A DNA stretch of 64,000 nt from Chondrosia reniformis. Lineage: Eukaryota; Porifera; Demospongiae; Chondrillida; Chondrillidae. Below the pieces are notes generated by a model. It did not search any database, had not been told where the DNA came from, and saw only the letters and a list, made by a program, of their open reading frames with translations. Within the stretch, counting starts at the first letter, position 1. Every line of letters begins with the position of its first letter. The stretch covers positions 6,690,501 to 6,754,500 of the forward strand of contig OX359193.1 in assembly GCA_947172415.1 (NCBI GenBank), read 5' to 3'. The translations under genes were made by a program, and so were the position numbers. Below, piece after piece: positions 52,201-63,842 of this stretch.

Positions 52201-53524
52201 GTTCCCAATGCTGCTAAGATTATTCAAGTTAACCCCATGTTACAAGGATAATTCTGACACAGACAATTAAGGAAAAGAACAATCACAACTTTGATCTTCT
52301 TGTAGAAGATTAAAGTCTTTAAACTCATCCACAGAAATGTACATGCATAACATTATAGAAATATTGAACACTTGAAGGAAAGTTCTTTGACCAAATAACA
52401 CCTTATTAATACATCAACTTCTTGTTTGTAATAGTCAAAAGTCAATCTGTACATATCACAAACCCGTATGTAGGTGGATGGGAAACAATGAAGCAGACAT
52501 TCCAAAGGAATTACAGAATGACTCTACTTCTCAAGGGTGAGGCTTCAGAACCATTCCTGGTACATGTACAACGAGCTCATATCCATCTAGGTTATCAGAA
52601 ATATGTCATCATTATCTATGTGTGACAGTTATTGAACAGTCACACATTATTTGTGGGTTAAAGTAGTTGTAATTGTATTTGGTAAGAAAGTCTATGATAG
52701 TTGGAAAAGTATGAGAACATTTGGGGAAATATAATTAACAGTTTATCACAAGAAAGTGCTAACTACTGGCACCCTCCTTAAACAGAATGGCTACAATATC
52801 TTCCTTTCATCTGTGATAAACAGAAACAAACGGTTTCTCTCCTGATAAATGGATTAGACAGATGTTTTATTTAAAAACATGACGTTCACCACAGCCGTTA
52901 GGAAAGGTACAATTCACATCCTAAATAAAAACAATTAAACCTCTGACATCATCGGGGATGGTATAAGGTTAATAGAGGCTGAATACAATCCCACAACTCC
53001 CTCACAGACGATTCCCTGCTTTGTTGACTCGAATGACGTTGCCGTTTTACGAAACGATTACTGTTCTTCAATAATACGCTAAACACTACAAACTACCTTT
53101 AACATATTGAGACTCTAGAACACCACATTGTCCCTTGAAGAGACCAGGGATTAAGAAACGTAACAGTTATCTAATCTAATGCTCGATTAAAAAATCTACT
53201 TTTCCTATAATACAAATAGCCCAGTCAAATTATATCAAAGGCTTACTTTATATAATAGACATGACCTTCCTTGGTGTAGGACGCTTCCCAGCCGGGGGGA
53301 AGTTCGCCCAGTGGTTTCTGGTTCTGAGGGTGAACAAGACTCGCCGGTAGAGAATGTGCTCTCTGATGACTGCTACTCCCGCCTGCCATCGGCTCGCTGT
53401 TAAATGACGGTGGAAGGCCTGGTAGTTTCCGCTGCGGTTTCTGAGGGGTATCATTTCGTAGTACATCGAAAAGCTTGTCCAAAGACTCTGGATCAGTAAC
53501 GATTACAGTATGTCCTTCTGTCAT
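46212..53524 (-). CDS. YAP1: YAP/Yorkie transcriptional co-activator of the Hippo pathway
   Basis: Co-activator that binds TEAD/Scalloped factors and is excluded from the nucleus after LATS phosphorylation. Three exons, 363 codons plus stop: 53247-53524, 46994-47219, 46212-46799. TEAD-binding region ~1-45 (LDKLFDVLRN helix, then QRKLPGLPPSF). One WW domain (~75-104; LPPGWEASYTKEGHVYYI then NHIERTTQWEHP), split by a 6.0-kb intron. Three HxRxxS LATS-type sites: HQRAHS (Ser58) and HTRQYS (Ser222), both followed by LP as 14-3-3 sites need, and HHRQGS (Ser275) next to a DSG like the YAP phosphodegron. A polyQ run lies at ~230-242. The C-terminus has IDDMDTG and LPGTNVDTG as in YAP and ends LYKV, unlike the vertebrate TWL. 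The ATG is the only one in frame before the domain. Confidence 0.95.
48655..48925 (-). repeat. Family D repeat, copy D3
   Basis: About 270 bases matching D7 in reverse. In the plus-strand direction it carries a hammerhead-like core at 48,701-48,756: GGATCA, CTGATGA, GGG...CCC, AGAAA, TTGTC, TGACCC. A purine-rich GAAGGGAAAA repeat and the GAGCTCTC-like tail with CCCCTATAGGCTCTTTTACAG follow. Confidence 0.85.
50445..50575 (+). repeat. Family D repeat, copy D4 (truncated)
   Basis: Matches D7 from CATTTTCCTACATAC through AGGTCTATAGGGAACTAAAC and GGATGAGGATACA to CTCCACTGGGCCAGACACAC. The hammerhead core is cut off after the stem I strand. Confidence 0.8.
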
Positions 53525-53845
53525 TTTCAACTGACAAGAAAAGTCTCGCGAATTTCTTGCTTCGGGGGAGATAGAGTTCAAGACTGGAGCATTGGGGTTA
53601 CAACCGGAATGTCTCTAATTTCACGTTGTGGCACCTCGCCCACTGACTATGAATGTAATTAACTGAAAGGTGCCCAATCCGTGATTCATTAATCGGAATT
53701 AAACCGCAATATATCAATGCAATTATATAATATGTAGTAAGAATCCTTATTTAGAGTTAGTCTGTGTGCCTTATAACATCTGATCTCTTTACTATATGCA
53801 TATACATGTACATAGATGAGGTCAATAAGTCGCTTGGAATATATA

Positions 53846-53925
53846 TGACATTACGAATATACATATGACATTACGAATATACATATGACATTACAAATAT
53901 ACATATGACATTACGAATATATTGT
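53846..53925. repeat. 20-bp tandem repeat, 4 copies, upstream of YAP
   Basis: ACATATGACATTACGAATAT repeated four times with one to two changes, about 320 bases upstream of the YAP start codon. Confidence 0.9.
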
Positions 53926-53999
53926 TTTTGTAAATTTGTATCTGTTAAAACATATAAATGTTAGCAATTTGAAAAGGTATATATATATATTTCACTCTT

Positions 54000-54050
54000 T
54001 TATCATGTTTGCTGATGAAGACCTACGGGTTGAAACGTCCTATTATCAAT
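54000..54050 (+). ncRNA. Hammerhead-ribozyme-like motif (isolated)
   Basis: CTGATGA (54,012-54,018), hairpin GACC-TACG-GGTT with a UNCG-class loop, GAAAC (54,032-54,036), then GTC directly after. The stretch ACGT between GAAA and the cleavage-site C is self-complementary, so helix III would have no loop. Stem I pairs poorly, so this is probably a decayed copy. Confidence 0.45.
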
Positions 54051-54334
54051 AATTTATGTTGCTGTTGCTCAATAATACCTCTGGATTAAATATTTCACAG
54101 AATATGCAATTTCAAAATATAGATTAGATCCTACCAGCATTCTATATGTTCCTGCTTTATATATGCAATTTCAAATATTCCTGCTTTGAAGCTGATCAGA
54201 TTCAATGATCTTACACATCCTTATATGGCATACATGGATTACAACAACAAATCACAACATATACACTTTGTATCCTCTCCAACTATTTACATTACTGCAT
54301 TGGTCAATCTTCTTCAAGCATACAGGTTATGATC

Positions 54335-54395
54335 CAAAGATACAAGGAAAGATTTCAGGGTCACTGATGAAGGGTGGTATTCCTAGAAAGATACA
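54335..54395 (-). repeat. Family D repeat, fragment D5
   Basis: In the plus direction reads CAGGGTCACTGATGAAGGGT then GGTATTCCTAGAAAG, the 5' half of the hammerhead-like core; the 3' strand of stem I is lost. Confidence 0.7.
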
Positions 54396-54734
54396 ACAAC
54401 AACTAAACCCTGATAATATGATCACCTGTTGAATGAAGCCAAACAAATTAGCTATAGTTCCTGTAGGTGGTTTGATTAAGAAGGTATACTGTACATGCAT
54501 TAAAGTATAAGCTGATGGGATCTTCACCAAATTGTACATTCACATTCAGATAAAGTAACTGCATGTAGCTTTAATAATTTAATTGTTCAGATAATACAAT
54601 TATATTAATTTTACCTGTATATTCAATTACAGCATAGTTTACTGTTTATTTTACAGAATTGTTGAGGAAATTCATGAAAATTATGATTCAATAATTAGTA
54701 TGTAAGTGATTTTTGTCCTTTGAACAGCATTCCC

Positions 54735-57700
54735 TCATGGCTGCCCTTGCTGTAACTGATACTGCATTGGGAACACAGAAGGTGCTGTGACAGCAACCTG
54801 CACAAAGTGATTGCCTCCGCTTCCTCCTTGAAACTGGCCTGTAAAGGTTGGAGATTGGGGAACACCATAACCTCCACCAAAGTGGTAGAAGGGAGTTTGG
54901 CCGTTTGGTGACATTGACACAGCTATTGGACCACCGCTGGTCTGACCATCCAAGTTTAAGACTGGAAAGTTGAGAGCTGATGTACTACAAATAATTAAAG
55001 AAATCAGAAGTGACATATTAGTAACGCTAATATGGACATCGGGACTTAATGTCACTGAAATACATGGACATAAAATAAATCCATGTATTTCAGTGACCAT
55101 TAAATCCCTATGTCCATGTACGTATGTATTTCAGTGACCATTAAGTCCCTAATAGTATGTCTATGTACGTATGTATTTCAATGACCATTAAGTCCATATG
55201 TCCATGTCCCTCTCCTCTTTTATGTGCTCAGCTTACCTGTAGTACATTGGATAGGGAAAGAGGGGAGCAGGAAGGGAGGAGCCATACATAGAATACTGTT
55301 GCTGTTGCAAGGATGGTTGAACCTACAGAAACATACAGTCAAAACAATATATGTAACAATTATGAACACTTAAGAAATATATGTATGTATATGGAGCTCT
55401 ATATGTAGTAGTTTAGATGCCACAGTATAATAAAGAAACATTAGCTGCCTAGAAGGCACTGAAATAATGATATGCCTTAAGGTAAAGCAAGAAATGTTTC
55501 AAAATTACAAAATAAACTTTTCACCACTGTAAAACTTACCAACCATAACTGACAATAATATAATCTGTATATACTCATACACTGTAAAACCATATATTGT
55601 TTTGGTCCTTCAGTTTAGACTATACATACATACATACGTACCTGTTGCCTTATTGGCACATCAAAGTTTTCCTTTCCCCAGGAACACTGTAAGAAAGATG
55701 AAGAGAATTACAATACATACAACAAGTATAAATGTCTTCCATTGGCATTCTTCAAATGTTTACTAGCATAAAATAATTCTTTACTAGCGCCATCTCTTCT
55801 AATACACAGAATCCAGTAAAACTCTATATCAATTATATATGTATAAACACCATTTTCCTACATGTCTGTGATTAGAATGTACCACAATGCAATTATAGAG
55901 CTTTGGATGAGGATATAGTCTTCTTCACTTTCTTTTTCTCCTCCATTGGGTATGTGTAGAATCCTTTAAACCTCTACTAGTTTACACATGCAACAAATCT
56001 CTGTTTACCTTAACTATCTGCCCTTGTAAAGTCTGTCCATTCATAACACTGATAGCACCAGCTGCGATATCATGTGACTCATATTTGACAAATGCATATC
56101 CCTTTTCTGGGAATATCCTTAGGGCTAAAACAGAACCATATTGCTCACAGTGTTTTCTTAGCACCTTATCTATTGAATGAACAAGTTGAAAATGAAATTT
56201 ATGTATATAATATAAGCCTTGTTAATGTAAACATAGATAACCCATTAACCAGACATATGTAAGTATAGTGTTGTGATTCCATGGCCAAGAAAGTAGTAAT
56301 TCTGGTAGTCATGGAGAAGATCACGGACCACGTACATAGAAAACTGTATCTACACTGGCTCATTCGGAAGGTCCCCTTTGTCAACAGAAGGTTAGATAAC
56401 ACTTATAATTCCAAATAAATGGTATTGATAGAACATCAAGCAACTAAAGGGTCATAGTCAAGTATGTAAACATTCTATGAGGTATCCACATACATACATA
56501 CGTACCTATGCATTCCATACAATGTACGTATGTACTTGTATTCCTACACATACGTACATATACGTACGTATATATTATGTAATTTTACTTAGGAAGGTCA
56601 AAATCCCATCCAATAAAGTAATAACTAACAAGTACAATCTGCTTGTCTCTTGTCTCTTTTTGAAAGTATCAGTTTTTACTAACAATTAGCAGGAAATACA
56701 GTAATAGACCAAGTGTCCATTTAGTAGGCGATAGAAACCCAAACAAGGCCAAGTGTCTCCCAGTCTAGAGTGTGTTAAAGAGCCTTCTAAGCTTATCAGC
56801 TTAAGTACAATGATAAGGATACCTTTAGTAAAGGGGTAACTGTGAGAATATTGCTTCTCAGGATAACTAGGTATAAACAAAATCACTTGAATTCCTTACA
56901 GAGCCAGTAACCATGGAAATGGACCCAATATGGTGGGTTTGGCATGTCATACAACAACCTCTTAGCATAAGTGTTACAACAGAAGCCTTCAAACTAGTTT
57001 GATCCCCTTAAGGTATAAGGGAATTTGACTAACAGGACATGCCCTCCTGTCATAAACAATACAATACTTAATTTACCTAAACCAAGATTGCACTCCTAAG
57101 AAGTATAGTCAGTTGGACAAGGTCTATTATAGGCGTATACAAGTAAATCTTCAGGAATATATACCTCACCAAGTAAATATATCCTTTGTGCCATCTCTTA
57201 CCTACATATACACTTAATGACCCAATTAATATGTCACATCATATCGCACCTGATATGGAGGATGTGAGATTACCAATGTAGACAGTGGAGTTGTGGCTGC
57301 TGCTCTGTGCTGCTATCTCCTCAATACTGTGAGCTCTTGACTTCTTGATAGCCCAATTGGCCTTTATTGGCTTGCCATTTAGAGCCTTTCCATTAGTCCT
57401 TAATATGGCTTCCTCTGCATCCTAAAACATGTCCACAAAGTACAGGCTACTACATACGTATATGTCTACGGTTGTGCAATCAATATCTAGAAGTCAGCCA
57501 TTAAAAATGGCTGTTTTGAAAGTTGTCTTGATGAGCAAATAAGGTCATATCATTTTGGAAGTACATACGTATTTTTCCAAAAAAATCCATAAAACAATAT
57601 TTAGTATCATATTATCTCTTTCTGCGTATGTACATCATCAGTTAGTGTGTGCAGGATACAAAAACGTCATATGTTATGTTTACTGTGTCAGCAGCCATTT

Positions 57701-60700
57701 CTGCTGACAGATGTCATACGTATTTATGTATAATATTATGCCAATGTAATATATAATAATATAGGAGACAGCATAACAAGATGGCCTCACCGATGGCATT
57801 ACAATCACACAGGGAAAACATGCCATTTACTCTCTTTTTATATACATACGTACATAAATTTAGGGATAGCTGTGCTTTAAATGTTTCAAATATAATATTC
57901 ACACTCTGAGTAACAAATACGTATACCAATCAGTCCATGTAAGATATACAGACCGCAATATATGGTGAATAATGACAGGGATGATAGGGTCATTAGGACA
58001 ACAATATACGTGGCACAACAACAACATTAACCTTGTACCATTTGTGGGTAAATTAAAGATGAAATACTAACTACGGTTTTTCACTCACTTTTTTCTTTGC
58101 AAAAGTTACAAAACCAAAACCTCTAGATTTTCCTGACTGAATATCTCTCATTATCCGAACAAAACTACGTATAAGGAACAAACGATTCAACTTCCATATA
58201 CGTATGGGTACTGTTGGTCAATTCAATGCTGATTACGTATAGTCTGATACCCAGTCCCAGACCCATTTCTGAAAATGGGTTTGGGGACAAAGCAACAATC
58301 ATTTCAATCCTATTACATAATAGCTTATAATGAGTAAATTATGTAATTACAGCAGCAGCATTTAGTGTTAAGACCAGTGGAATCAATAATTGGCAAAGCA
58401 CTACTTCTTTTGACCATTAGTGGAGCATATGTAGATGTTACCATTAGTGTGACACTGATAGATCATTAATAATAATACAAACAGGTAATTTGAGTCAAGT
58501 AACTTGTTTGTGGGTTGCCTTAGAACAGCCTCATCCAAATAACTTTAACACTAGCCATCCAGAAGAAACTGATTGTAAAGCTAGTTAATAAGCTTTATTA
58601 CATCATACAATGTATCTAATATGATGCATTGTATGATTATATACTGACTTGCAGTTGGGCAAATTAAAAAAATGGCTGCTTTAAGGATGGACATTTTTAA
58701 AGTACTTTTAAAAGTTGATTGATTACCATAGAGACATGTGGCATTAGCTCACATTATATTTCCATATTGCATAAATGCTTTTTGCAATGTACTCTCATCA
58801 ACCTCTTCACTTAAATCTCCAACAAATACCGGAAAATCATCAGAAGAGTTGTGTCCTCCTGGCCCTGATAGAGCCCAGTTCACACGAAGTTGCTGCATCA
58901 AGTGATAAGAAAGGAGTCAAGTGTCTATGTCTACTAACAGACATTGCAGTCACGATTAAGATCTTTCAAAGATCAAGAAAGACCTCTCAGGACCAATAAT
59001 AAAAGGTAAAATGGACAAAAATAACTGCCTGGATTATTGGAGGTTCAGTAAGAGAAGAAACTGAACCCTCATACAATACTGTAAGTTGTGCCTACTGTAT
59101 CCCAACATTCAAGCCTAGGAGAAGTTAGTATAATATTGATGTATATGTTTATACCAGGATATGCATATGTACTAGGATAGGATCTTTGAGTACTGACCAA
59201 TCTAGGCACAGTAGATTAATACATAATGATACTATAGGTATGCAGCCTACAAGGTCACCTGTCAATGGCTGGAGGCACTGTTTATGCTCACACTGCCAAT
59301 AGTGCACAATGTGCACCTACCACTGGCCACACACATGAGTGAAAGTGGGCATGTCATAACAGGCCCTGAGAGGGTATCCTCCCACACATTACATACTCCA
59401 CGATACACAAACATTGACTGCACTTGAGCATATACCCACACATACACACATAACCACATACGCATACATAGGTGATGCAGTAAATAGTAATACAGAGATG
59501 ATGTACTGTCTTTACATATGTAGGAAGAATAGATCAGAGAATTCATAAAGTCCAAAGTATGTATGTTTTATGTATTTAATAATGTTAAACTATAGAGTAC
59601 AGCAGACATACTGCATTGTGTTTGGTAGAGTTCTCTGTATTACATACATACCTTTCCAAAAGCCATCTTTCCATTCATTTGTTTAATGGCTTGTTCAGCA
59701 GTGTGATGGTCAAAGAACTCCACAAAACAGTATGGATCAACTTTAGACTACAAAACACAAACACATTCATGCTATAGTCAGCAAGTGTAATCTAGTTCTG
59801 TCCACACAGAAATGGTACACATGCGAAAAGGAAATATTCAAGGTTTCAATTCTTTTGTGTGCAATTATGTGCTGAGCAGAGATTGTATTGGAGTGAGTTA
59901 CAGTCTAAACAGTCAGCACTTTACTGGCAATCCTGCAGGAACCCCAGAAATATCTGAGGCAGACCAATCACCTAACATACGTATGGATTATAATCCATTA
60001 AGGCTTTAGGCCCACGGATATTTCTGAACAGTCCTAAGTAACTCCCTGCAAGATTAAGACAAAAAGAGGTGGAATCATTGATTCCACCTCATTCCTAACC
60101 TGCCACTCCCCCTGCCCCTCCCAAACTGAAGCGAAGCCTGTTGACTGAGCTTAATTACCTTTGTATCATTCAGAGCTCTGAACATTCCAAATTTAGATTT
60201 GCTTGTTCAAACAAATAAAAACATTTACCACTCAAGTATTACACGCATACTTTCATATGTACATACACTAACATATCTGTAGGCACCTTATTATACTATG
60301 ACTCAAATCATACAATTGCTAATAATCTACTTCTCACAGTAGGAAGCCTATTTTGAGTGAAACAAAAGGCTTTAGCATTTAAACAATAAAGGAGACCTTT
60401 GAAGGTAAATGAAAGCAACCTGGGTACATGGCCCTTACTCACAACACACCACAAGTGGACTAGTACAGAGATGTAGCAAGTTGTAGATATGCAAATACTA
60501 TTTGTATTTATGTACACAAACGTACACGTCTATTTCTATGTACATAGTTATATGTGGGTTAGATGGCTGGAATTAATGAGTAGACTTACCGGGTACAATA
60601 CTTTGCAGTGCTTAATGTCACCACTGTTTTTAAATAATTCTTTTATCTGATCCTCAGGGATTGCTGGAGGTAAGTTTCCAACATATCTATTGCATTGGAA

Positions 60701-62065
60701 ATAGTAAAGAACAATCAGGAATTCCTCATTTCTAATTCTAGATCCGTGTACATACTCTTGCAATTACATACGTACATAAGCCAGATCAACTCTGTGAGTT
60801 CTAGACACTGCTCCAAGCTACTGGAGTCTTATATAATACATGTTTGTACTCAATCAACTTAATATTAATATGTGCACAGTTATATATTACCATTACACTT
60901 AAAGCTTATTCCTATGGATATATGGTTTCCTTGGTAGCAGGCCTCTGCTGCCTGATCAGCTATATAAACACTAAATGAAGAAGCCGCTCCAGTGCTTAGA
61001 CTGGCCCAAAGCAATTGGAAGTATTTACCTTTAGAAACACATCCAACATGACATGTACATATTCAGGAGAATGACTTCTACTTGCTGGTTAACACAAATG
61101 ACAATTCCTTTAACACTCCCAGACGTGACAAAGACATACATACCCTAGCAATACACAGATTTGACAAAATGGAGCACTCCACTATAGCAGCTTAAATTCA
61201 TGCCCCAACCAAGACACACGATTTCATTAAAAGTCACAATGTAAGCAGTTGTCATAACAACATCTTAGACATAATTCCCTTTTCCCAGGAACACTCTAAT
61301 TGCAAACAATATTGCTACACAAAGAAGGATACCTTTAAGGTACTTATCATTAACACACAATACCTGGGAGCTCAGAAGTGGTATGTAGGTCTCAGAAGTG
61401 GTAGTTCATAAATATGGCAAAACAACAATACATAATTTGTGTACACGCTATTTGAAAATGCTTTGTAGGGTTTGAATCCTGAAGGAATTCTAAAGGTTAT
61501 TCAAACACTTCTACAGCTAAAGCATGTGTTCAATACAACATATACTGTATCAGCAAACAGAGTACAGGGATAATTTGTATCTCTTTTATGCAGTAAGGTA
61601 TTTTTAAGGGTCGGCTGATCAATCTAATTGTAGCAAAGAACTAACATCATCTACAAACACAAGTGTAAAACAATATTGTCCTTGTGATTAGGACCTTAGT
61701 GCTTGCTTAGAGAGCCTCGTGATGCTTGTTTAATATGGTGGAAGATGAAATATCTTTCGCATCCAACACGGCTCTCCAAGCAAGCATTAAGGTTCTAATC
61801 ATAACACGGCCGCGAATGTACATGCTGACAAAGACAACCGCAGCAAGGTACCTTAAACAGTTCCTTATAATAAAGCAGAACCGCACGTTTCCTTTTCAAA
61901 TGTCCTTTTATCTGTTACAAGGAAACGGCCGTACTCTTGTTCGTCGACACAACCAAACACAAATCGATGCTTCTCAACTTACATGGTACAATTGCTATCT
62001 CTTCGACTTGCATCAGCAACCGTTCCGTTGACAGCAGATTTAGCGGATGCCATAACCGTGCTCAT
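54735..62065 (-). CDS. TIA1: TIA1/TIAR-type RNA-binding protein, three RRMs
   Basis: Binds U-rich RNA, aids 5' splice-site choice and forms stress granules in the animal family. Ten exons, 401 codons plus stop: 61983-62065, 60590-60686, 59652-59747, 58753-58892, 58089-58164, 57250-57421, 56009-56169, 55642-55686, 55237-55322, 54735-54984. RRM1 from ~28 (RNP2 IYVGNL; RNP1 PYCFVEF), RRM2 from ~113 (VFVGDL; SRGFGFVTF), RRM3 from ~210 (VYIGNL; GYAFVKY), then CSWGKE as in TIA1, and a Q/G/P-rich prion-like tail. Compared with vertebrates the 27-residue lead before RRM1 is longer and the tail has less Trp. It is divergent to the ankyrin-like gene at 62,479. Two introns hold foldback repeats. Confidence 0.95.
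55032..55206. repeat. Foldback hairpin plus tandem arm copies, TIA1 intron
   Basis: Arm 55,032-55,068 (ATGGACATCGGGACTTAATG...) pairs with 55,080-55,117 (...CATTAAATCCCTATGTCCAT) around an 11-base loop, with few mismatches. Two more copies of the second arm follow in tandem near 55,125 and 55,170. Confidence 0.85.
55852..55955 (+). repeat. Family D repeat, copy D6 (partial)
   Basis: CCATTTTCCTACATG, then GAGCTTTGGATGAGGATATA and CTTTTTCTCCTCCATTGGGT, matching D7 blocks in order. It lies in the TIA1 intron 55,687-56,008. Confidence 0.75.
58250..58288. repeat. Short hairpin, TIA1 intron
   Basis: GTCCCAGACCCATTT and AAATGGGTTTGGGGAC form a ~15-bp stem around CTGA with one bulge. Function unknown. 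Confidence 0.7.
61683..61804. repeat. Long imperfect inverted repeat in TIA1 intron 1
   Basis: Arms of ~35 bases (61,682-61,716 and 61,770-61,804) separated by ~53 bases. On the plus strand all but one of the non-Watson-Crick positions are G:U pairs; on the minus strand most become C:A mismatches. It resembles a pre-miRNA-like or foldback-element hairpin. Confidence 0.8.
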
Positions 62066-62478
62066 GGGTTTTCCTTAAATTAAGTGCAAACGGTTTCTTG
62101 TGGGTTGTTACCGGCTCGACAAATCAGCTGATTCGCGGACCCCGGCCGTTTTACAAGGTCCAGGGGTCCTATCTGTAAGGCCTTAATACTGAATTTAATC
62201 TGAGAAGACACAGGATTGCGAGATTCTTTAAAACTGATAGCAACCCGGAGGACACTGGGGGGAGTACTTGAAATAAATTTTATTGGCACCTCTTGAATTC
62301 TCAAGATCCCATTCGATGCTTTGTATTGCTATATTTGGCATTGATTTAATATTCTTACAGTACTATTTTTAGTATTATAAACGATATTCACAGATAATAT
62401 TGCGAAAGAGGGGATTTTCATCAGTCGAGAAACAGGGAGTATTTTTTTGCCGAGGCGGATTACCGGTGCTCCTGAGCC
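62066..62478. promoter_or_regulatory. Bidirectional promoter region, TIA1 / ankyrin-like gene
   Basis: 413 bases between two divergent start codons, somewhat richer in GC and CpG than its surroundings (CGGCTCGAC, GCGGACCCCGGCCG near 62,110-62,150). No TATA box chosen. Confidence 0.55.
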
Positions 62479-62580
62479 ATGGCCAATCAGCAAGTGTTTC
62501 AAGCTGTTACACATGGCGACGTCAACTTTTTGACTGCCTTACTTACAAAGCAAATTGATTTGCACAAAGCTAAAAACAAA
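62479..62580 (+). CDS. Ankyrin-repeat-like protein, first exon only (partial)
   Basis: ATG opens a 34-codon exon ending at a consensus donor (AAA|GTAAG). The peptide MANQQVFQAVTHGDVNFLTA and LLTKQIDLHKAKNK has the helix-turn-helix shape of an ankyrin repeat (A-x-x-G-D-x-x-x-L-x-x-L-L). The next exon was not found in the remaining 1.4 kb, so the gene continues past the window. The subfamily cannot be told from one repeat. Confidence 0.65.
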
Positions 62581-63554
62581 GTAAGATTTTTAATACATCG
62601 GACATGAAGAGTTAAAATTACTCCAGTATACACCGTATGTGTGTCTTATTTCTCCTATTACGAACCAACTAGTACTTGATATAAAGTACCATTGGTAAAT
62701 AGATGAACCTATAGACGCCTTGTTCACACATAGACAATTATACCTTTATTAGCCCGGTATACGCGTTCTGTGTGCGATGTTTGTGGCTTCACGTCTGAAT
62801 AGTATGTTTAAAATTAGCCATTTTGAGAATCTAATAGCATATTAATTAAGAAGCTTACATGATCACAAATAATTTTATAATCTGCACTTTTATGGAATAC
62901 ATACGTATCAGAGAGTACTCTCTAAGTAGGAATCTATTATACAATTGGGTCTATAGCGATACAAATATATTAATACCTTACTGTTCTTAAAGAGTCAGTA
63001 TTTAGAGAAACATTCTAAGCATGTCTATAAGTTTACATGAATATGAAAGTAGCTACTTTTATGAATGACAAAAGTAATAATCAAATATGTATATGTTATA
63101 GTGTTAAGTGTGAATGCAACCGTGTATGGACTAATGCATTCCCCTTATTTATTTTACTGCATATATACATGTATCTTGCAAATATCCATATTTTGTCGGT
63201 ATTGTAACACTAATACTTGTTAGATCCTAAATTCGAATCAAATTTGTTCATATCTTGTATATACGTTTACAGAGTACATTCCTGCGATCGTTGTTTCGTG
63301 TGTAAAAGGCATATATTTGCATATGAAAAGTTGATTACAGGGAATTCTCCTTGCTTTAAGGCCAACCCCTATAATACCTCAATGGACTTTCCTTTTAACA
63401 ATATCCCAAGGCAATGGAGTATTAATATACATGTGAGGGCAACCCAGTTCAATATCATGATTGAAAAAGATGGCAGTTCAATTTTCTTTAAGGTGGCAAA
63501 TGGTTTAGTAAAGGTCAAAGGTCATATATAAATGTAGAAAAGTAGTGTTTTATA

Positions 63555-63785
63555 TGAAAAATCTAAGATACCATTTTCCTACATGCTATATGCCTATTCT
63601 GTAAAAAGAGCCTATAGGGGAACTAAACCTAAAGAGAGCTTTAGATGAAGATACAGGAGTCTTTTCTTCCTTCTTTTCCCTTCTTTCATCTTCTCCACTG
63701 GGTCAGACAGCCGTTTCTGGGAATTCCACCCTTCATCAGTGATCCTGGGAGTCTTTGTCTTTTTCTTTATCTTGATCTTCTGTGA
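63555..63785 (+). repeat. Family D repeat, copy D7
   Basis: Best-preserved copy. Starts ATGAAAAATCTAAGATACCA and includes AAGAGCCTATAGGGGAACTA and CTTTAGATGAAGATACAGG. On the minus strand it carries the hammerhead-like core (63,696-63,749): GGATCA, CTGATGA, GGG...CCC, AGAAAC, GGCTGTC, TGACCC. Confidence 0.85.
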
Positions 63786-63842
63786 ATCCTATGTAATTAA
63801 TTTGAATTCTTCTTTAACCTTATATTTATGTTATGCAGAACT

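Larger units (their letters stand above)
47220..53246. other. Large YAP intron (6.0 kb)
   Basis: Far longer than the other introns here. It holds family D copies D3 and D4 and a short GAAGGGAAAA tandem run (about 48,772-48,810). Open frames of 60-130 codons show no family features or splice context. I searched for a second WW domain exon (W...NH..TTxWxxP) and saw none. Confidence 0.7.
53525..54734. other. YAP promoter and YAP - TIA1 spacer
   Basis: 1.2 kb between the YAP start codon and the TIA1 stop codon. It contains a 20-bp tandem repeat (53,846-53,925), a hammerhead-like motif (54,012-54,039) and family D copy D5 (54,335-54,395). Confidence 0.7.

Noticed and set aside
62395-62445. Third hammerhead-like motif (minus-strand CTGATGA near 62.42 kb)
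   Set aside because: No GAAA or stem I partner at the required spacing.
63217-63531. 104-codon plus-strand frame as a second exon of the ankyrin-like gene
   Set aside because: No ankyrin pattern and no convincing acceptor; left as intron.
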